Assembly (NCBI RefSeq): GCF_963669205.1
Contig: NZ_OY769915.1
Coordinates: 3,136,001-3,200,000, forward strand
Length of the DNA stretch: 64,000 nt
Direction of reading: 5' to 3'
DNA from: an uncultured Roseibium sp.
Lineage (GTDB): Bacteria > Pseudomonadota > Alphaproteobacteria > Rhizobiales > Stappiaceae
The position numbers were made by a program, and so were the translations under genes. Below the pieces are notes generated by a model. That model worked only from the letters and a program-made list of their open reading frames with translations. It did not search any database and was not told the origin of the DNA. This document shows, one piece after another, positions 60,520 through 64,000 of this stretch (its first letter is position 1; the number at the start of each line of letters is the position of its first letter).

Positions 60520-60768
60520 TCAAGCGAGGATCCGCGCGATCAGCACGACCACAACGGCCCCTATGGAAGCCACGAGTATTTCATTCAGATAGGGATTGCC
60601 GAGATCGATGTTAATCCCAAAAAATTTGAAGATGAAGCCACCGACGAAAGCGCCGATGATGCCGGTCAGCAGATACCGTATCAAGCCACCGCCACCGACC
60701 AGGATACTGGCGAGCCAGCCTGCAATAATGCCGATTGCAATCCAGATCAGAATTGACTTTGCATCCAT
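60520..60768 (-). CDS. GlsB/YeaQ/YmgE family membrane protein, copy 2
   Basis: An 82-aa, three-helix protein of the same family (IAIGIIAGWLASILVGGGG, LLTGIIGAFVGGFIFKFFG, LNEILVASIGAVVVVLIARIL). It is clearly paralogous to the downstream copy but diverged. A tandem pair may form a mixed membrane complex under envelope or osmotic stress; this is inference. Confidence 0.8.
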   Translation of the reverse strand: MDAKSILIWIAIGIIAGWLASILVGGGGLIRYLLTGIIGAFVGGFIFKFFGINIDLGNPYLNEILVASIGAVVVVLIARILA

Positions 60769-60783
60769 GACAACCCTCCCACG

Positions 60784-61248
60784 TCAGTCATTCGCACCGG
60801 ACCCGTGTTCCGTCCGATCCAGAACCTCAGTGTAGCTGAACCCGGTCGTATCACAACTCACCGCTACGATCTCCAGGGCGCTGCCCGCAAAAAACCGGCC
60901 CGGTTTGGGCAACTCGAGTCCGAACACGGTCCCCTCGTGCAACACGCATTTGGCTGTGAGTTTTCGTTTCGGTGCCTCAAGCCTGACATTGATGAAATGT
61001 GTCCCGTTACGGAACGGTGCATCCAGAAGATCTTGCGCGTATGATCGATAATATCGGAAACAGGGGATGCGTCCCTCCGCCTGCCTCTCGATGAAAAATC
61101 GCCGCGAAAGCTGCCGCCGGGCGCGATCCGCCTGTTCCGCCGGCAGCCACCCTATGGCCGCCTCGAGGATCTTTGCCTCGTGCGGCCTGAGCGACCAGCT
61201 GCCTTCCCGGCAGACATACCTCAATCCATCCAGGAGATAGGCAAACAC
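60784..61248 (-). CDS. Hypothetical protein between lpdA and the GlsB pair
   Basis: A 154-aa protein of unknown function. The first half is helical and basic (SLRPHEAKILEAAIGWLPAEQADRARRQLSRRFFIERQAEGR). The second half looks like beta strands (THFINVRLEAPKRKLTAKCVLHEGTVFGLELPKP, FSYTEVLDRTE). No signal peptide or membrane segment is seen. The GTG at 61248 is the proposed start, without a strong ribosome-binding site. It follows lpdA by 60 bp on the same strand. Confidence 0.6.
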   Translation of the reverse strand: MFAYLLDGLRYVCREGSWSLRPHEAKILEAAIGWLPAEQADRARRQLSRRFFIERQAEGRIPCFRYYRSYAQDLLDAPFRNGTHFINVRLEAPKRKLTAKCVLHEGTVFGLELPKPGRFFAGSALEIVAVSCDTTGFSYTEVLDRTEHGSGAND

Positions 61249-61308
61249 GGGTGGCGCCTCCGCTCGACGTAGGGACCCCGCACCGACACGGGGCCGCCGG
61301 ATGGCCAG

Positions 61309-62751
61309 CTACATGTTCAGCACGCGTCCATAGGCATCGAGCACCGACTCCTTCATCATTTCCGAGAGCGTCGGATGCGGGAACACCGTGTGCATGAGGT
61401 CTTCTTCCGTTGTCTCCAGGTTCATGGCGACAACATAGCCCTGGATCAGTTCGGTCACCTCGGCGCCAACCATGTGCGCTCCAAGCAACTGACCCGTCTT
61501 GGCGTCGAAGATTGTCTTGATGAGACCTTCCGGTTCGCCGAGCGCAATCGCCTTGCCGTTCCCGATGAACGGGAAGCGCCCGACCTTGATGTCGTAGCCC
61601 GCTTCCTTTGCCTTCGGCTCGGTCAGACCGACGGACGCGACCTGAGGATGACAGTAAGTGCATCCCGGGATCATCGACTTGTCCATGGCATGAACATCCT
61701 TGCCGGCAATCTTCTCCACGCAGATGACACCTTCGTGTTCCGCCTTGTGCGCGAGCATCGGCGGTCCGGCTACGTCGCCGATGGCATAGATGCCGGGAAC
61801 GCTGGTACGGCCATAGCCGTCGATCACGACACAGCCACGATCCGTTTTGACACCAAGTTCCTCAAGACCGAGATTCTCGATATTGCCGACGACACCGACT
61901 GCCGAAATCAGCTTTTCGGCTGTCAGGTCCTGCTTTTTGCCGTCTTTGGTCTCCACCGTTGCGGTCACGACCTTGGCGCTTTTCTTGACCTGGGCGACCT
62001 TGGCTTCAAGCAGGAACTTGATTCCCTGTTTTTCCATCTGCTTCTTGGCAAGCGCGGAAATCTCGGGATCCTCGACCGGCATGATGGTCGGCATCATCTC
62101 GATGACCGTCACATCTGCGCCCATGGTCTTGTAGAACGACGCAAACTCGATACCGATCGCACCCGATCCCATCACGATCAGGGATTTCGGCATTGTCGGG
62201 GGCACCATGGCCTCGAAATAGGTCCAGATGTCCTTGCCGTCCGGCTCAATGCCCGGAATGACACGCGGACGCGCACCGGTCGCCACGATGATGTGCTTGG
62301 CCTTGTAGAGGCCCTCGCCCTTCGTGCCTTTCGGTGCGGGGTGCTGGGGTTCCATCGCTTTCTTGGAGGTCTTCGAAACGGTGACCTCTCCGGCCTTGGT
62401 CACCTTGCCCTCGCCCCAGATGATGTCGACCTTGTTCTTCTTCATCAGGAAGCCGACGCCGCCGGCAAGCTGCCCGGATACGCCGCGCGACCGGCTGACA
62501 ACGGCCGCCGGATCGAACGAGATCTTCTCGGCGGACAGGCCGTAGTTCTTGGCATGCTGCATGTAATGGTAGATTTCGGCGGACCGCAAAAGCGCCTTGG
62601 TCGGAATACAGCCCCAGTTGAGGCAGATGCCTCCCATGTGCTCGCGTTCGACGATCGCGGTCTTGAAACCGAGCTGCGCGGCACGGATTGCGGTCACATA
62701 ACCACCCGGCCCGGAGCCGATGATGATCACATCGTAGTTGGTATCAGCCAT
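61309..62751 (-). CDS. lpdA: Dihydrolipoyl dehydrogenase (E3)
   Basis: FAD enzyme that reoxidises the lipoyl group of 2-oxoacid dehydrogenases with NAD+, 480 aa. The FAD site is IIIGSGPGGYVTAIRAAQLG, and the redox disulfide is C43/C48 in GGICLNWGCIPTKALL. The NAD site is VMGSGAIGIEFASFY, with IYAIGDVAGPPMLAHKA and the C-terminal catalytic His in HTVFPHPTLSEMM. It lies 73 bp after the E2 gene, so it is most likely the pyruvate dehydrogenase E3. Confidence 0.97.
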   Translation of the reverse strand: MADTNYDVIIIGSGPGGYVTAIRAAQLGFKTAIVEREHMGGICLNWGCIPTKALLRSAEIYHYMQHAKNYGLSAEKISFDPAAVVSRSRGVSGQLAGGVGFLMKKNKVDIIWGEGKVTKAGEVTVSKTSKKAMEPQHPAPKGTKGEGLYKAKHIIVATGARPRVIPGIEPDGKDIWTYFEAMVPPTMPKSLIVMGSGAIGIEFASFYKTMGADVTVIEMMPTIMPVEDPEISALAKKQMEKQGIKFLLEAKVAQVKKSAKVVTATVETKDGKKQDLTAEKLISAVGVVGNIENLGLEELGVKTDRGCVVIDGYGRTSVPGIYAIGDVAGPPMLAHKAEHEGVICVEKIAGKDVHAMDKSMIPGCTYCHPQVASVGLTEPKAKEAGYDIKVGRFPFIGNGKAIALGEPEGLIKTIFDAKTGQLLGAHMVGAEVTELIQGYVVAMNLETTEEDLMHTVFPHPTLSEMMKESVLDAYGRVLNM

Positions 62752-62824
62752 GGTGTTCTTCCCCGGCGAAAGAAATCATCGTTCAGATACGGCGCGGCAT
62801 CATCACCGCGCCGCAGAGCATGCG

Positions 62825-64000
62825 TCAGACCAGCATGCTCATCGGGTTTTCGATGTAGCCCTTGAAGGCGCCCAGCAACTGCGCACCAAGTGCGCCGTCG
62901 ACGCAGCGGTGGTCCGTGGAGAGCGTCACCGTCATGACCGTGGCGATCGCCACCGCATCGTTTTTGACAACGGCGCGCTTCTCGCCGGCTCCGACGGCGA
63001 GGATGGTCGCGTGCGGCGGGTTCACGACCGCCGAGAAGTCCTTCACGCCCATCATGCCCATGTTGGAAACCGCCGTGGTGCCACCCTGGTACTCTTCGGG
63101 CTTGAGCTTGCGCTCTTTCGCCCGCTTGCCCAGATCCTTCATCTCGTTGGAGATGACGGACAGCGGCTTTTCTTCCGCCCGCCGGATAATCGGTGTGATC
63201 AGTCCGCCGGGGATCGAAACGGCAACGCCGACATCCGCATGCTTGTGCATGACCATGTTCTCGTCGGTCCACGAAACATTCGCGTCCGGAACATCGCGCA
63301 ACGCCAGTGCCAGGGCCTTGATGGTCATGTCATTCACCGACAGCTTGTAGGCAGGTTTGCCGTCCTTGTCGGTTGCAGCAGCGCCATTGAGCTGAGCCCG
63401 GAGCGCCAGAAGCGCGTCGAGTTCACAGTCGACCGACACATAGAAATGCGGGATCGTCTGCTTGGACTCGGTCAGGCGTTTCGCGATCGTCTTGCGCATG
63501 CCGTCATGCGGCACGAGTTCGTAGGAATCCTCGTCGAACAGTTTGAGAACCTGATCCGCGGAAGGCCCTGTTGCAGGTGCTGGCGCAGCTGCTGCCGCCT
63601 TCGGCGCTTCGGCCGCCGGGGCAGCCTTTCCGGTTCCCGCGGCGACGGCTGCCTCGATGTCCCGCTTGACGATCCGGCCGTGCGGACCGGTGCCTGTGAG
63701 CGCTGAAAGATCAAGGCTGTTCAGCTTGGCAAGACGCCGTGCCAGAGGCGAGGCAAAAATGCGCGAACCGTCATTGGCGACAGGCGCCGGGCCCGCAGGT
63801 GCGGGCGCTGCCGATGAAGGTGCTGCTTCGGCAGTCGTTTCAGCCGGTGCAGCTGCGGCAACAGGCGCCGGGCTGGCAGAGGCCGTGTCGATGGATCCGG
63901 CATCCTCGCCGTCCTCCAGAAGCACGGCGATCAATTCGTTGACCTTGACCCCGGCGGTGCCTTCGGGAACCACGATCTTGCCGACCGTGCCCTCGTCCAC
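62825..64000 (-). CDS. pdhC: Dihydrolipoamide acetyltransferase, pyruvate dehydrogenase E2 (5' end outside window)
   Basis: The visible 391 residues lack the first 40-50, including the lipoylated lysine. The chain begins in the second half of the lipoyl domain (GTVGKIVVPEGTAGVKVNE). An Ala/Pro-rich linker (about 45-75) follows, then an E1/E3-binding domain (FASPLARRLAKLNSLDLSALTGTGPHGRIVKRDIE), a second Ala/Pro linker and the catalytic domain. The active-site His motif appears as DHRCVDGA, with Cys where Val is common. It transfers acetyl groups from lipoamide to CoA. E1 genes should lie beyond the right edge. Confidence 0.93.
   Translation of the reverse strand: MDEGTVGKIVVPEGTAGVKVNELIAVLLEDGEDAGSIDTASASPAPVAAAAPAETTAEAAPSSAAPAPAGPAPVANDGSRIFASPLARRLAKLNSLDLSALTGTGPHGRIVKRDIEAAVAAGTGKAAPAAEAPKAAAAAPAPATGPSADQVLKLFDEDSYELVPHDGMRKTIAKRLTESKQTIPHFYVSVDCELDALLALRAQLNGAAATDKDGKPAYKLSVNDMTIKALALALRDVPDANVSWTDENMVMHKHADVGVAVSIPGGLITPIIRRAEEKPLSVISNEMKDLGKRAKERKLKPEEYQGGTTAVSNMGMMGVKDFSAVVNPPHATILAVGAGEKRAVVKNDAVAIATVMTVTLSTDHRCVDGALGAQLLGAFKGYIENPMSMLV

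Noticed and set aside
61375..62865. A 496-codon open frame on the plus strand opposite lpdA
   Set aside because: It is fully explained by the antisense of lpdA and has a His/Arg/Asp-rich composition typical of such shadows.

Overview
The window is a GC-rich, densely coded alphaproteobacterial chromosome segment. The gene orders (dusB-ntrB-ntrC-ntrY-ntrX-trkA-dat-hfq-hflX, a fused ispDF followed by cinA, and ratA/lipA/lpdA next to the pyruvate dehydrogenase E2 gene) are typical of the class. Together with a cd1-type denitrification cluster and a RutR-controlled pyrimidine catabolic operon, they suggest a marine Hyphomicrobiales or Roseobacter-like bacterium. A Stappiaceae member (Roseibium/Labrenzia-like) is my best guess, but that is inference from gene content only.

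Region 1 (1-18.1 kb) is a complete nitrite-to-nitrous-oxide module. On the minus strand, nirS, a nirT-like multiheme fusion and a cupredoxin form one transcription unit. nirE-C-F-DL-G-H-J-N, the heme d1 biosynthesis and maturation genes, form a second. norCBQDEF runs the other way, followed by a convergent Crp/Fnr regulator plus a DUF4202 gene. Four FNR/DNR-like sites (TTGAY-N4-RTYAA type) precede nirE, nirS, norC and the regulator gene, each 61-63 nt from the proposed start codon. The whole module therefore looks like one regulon of that regulator.

Region 2 (18.1-28.5 kb) holds an IS481-family element next to tRNA-Ser(UGA), then a cell-envelope and DNA-maintenance run on the plus strand: rlpA, a PBP5-like carboxypeptidase with altered active-site motifs, tmk, holB, tatD, an MBL-fold hydrolase and recX. 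A glycine-rich orphan protein and a 270-bp MITE-like element follow.

Region 3 (28.5-39.4 kb) is reductive pyrimidine catabolism: rutR (with arfB behind it) diverges from an omega-aminotransferase, a cupin, an N-carbamoyl-beta-alanine amidohydrolase, a dihydropyrimidinase and an ABC transporter. Two near-consensus RutR operators lie in the divergent intergenic region. The operon is interrupted by a GIY-YIG nuclease gene bracketed by palindromic repeat pairs and by a low-GC membrane protein gene. No dihydropyrimidine dehydrogenase and no transporter substrate-binding protein is present.

Region 4 (39.9-64 kb) is mostly core genome: mazG, an MFS protein, hflX, hfq, a D-amino-acid aminotransferase, trkA, the two Ntr two-component systems, dusB, ispDF, cinA, ratA, lipA, lpdA and the partial E2 gene. 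Inside it is a tandem array of three secreted paralogues (56.0-57.7 kb) of no family I recognise, with two cysteines exactly 38 residues apart in each. There is also a gamma-glutamylcyclotransferase-like/thioesterase fusion. The secreted trio, the NirT fusion with its cupredoxin partner, and the GIY-YIG/palindrome island are the best candidates for undescribed biology.
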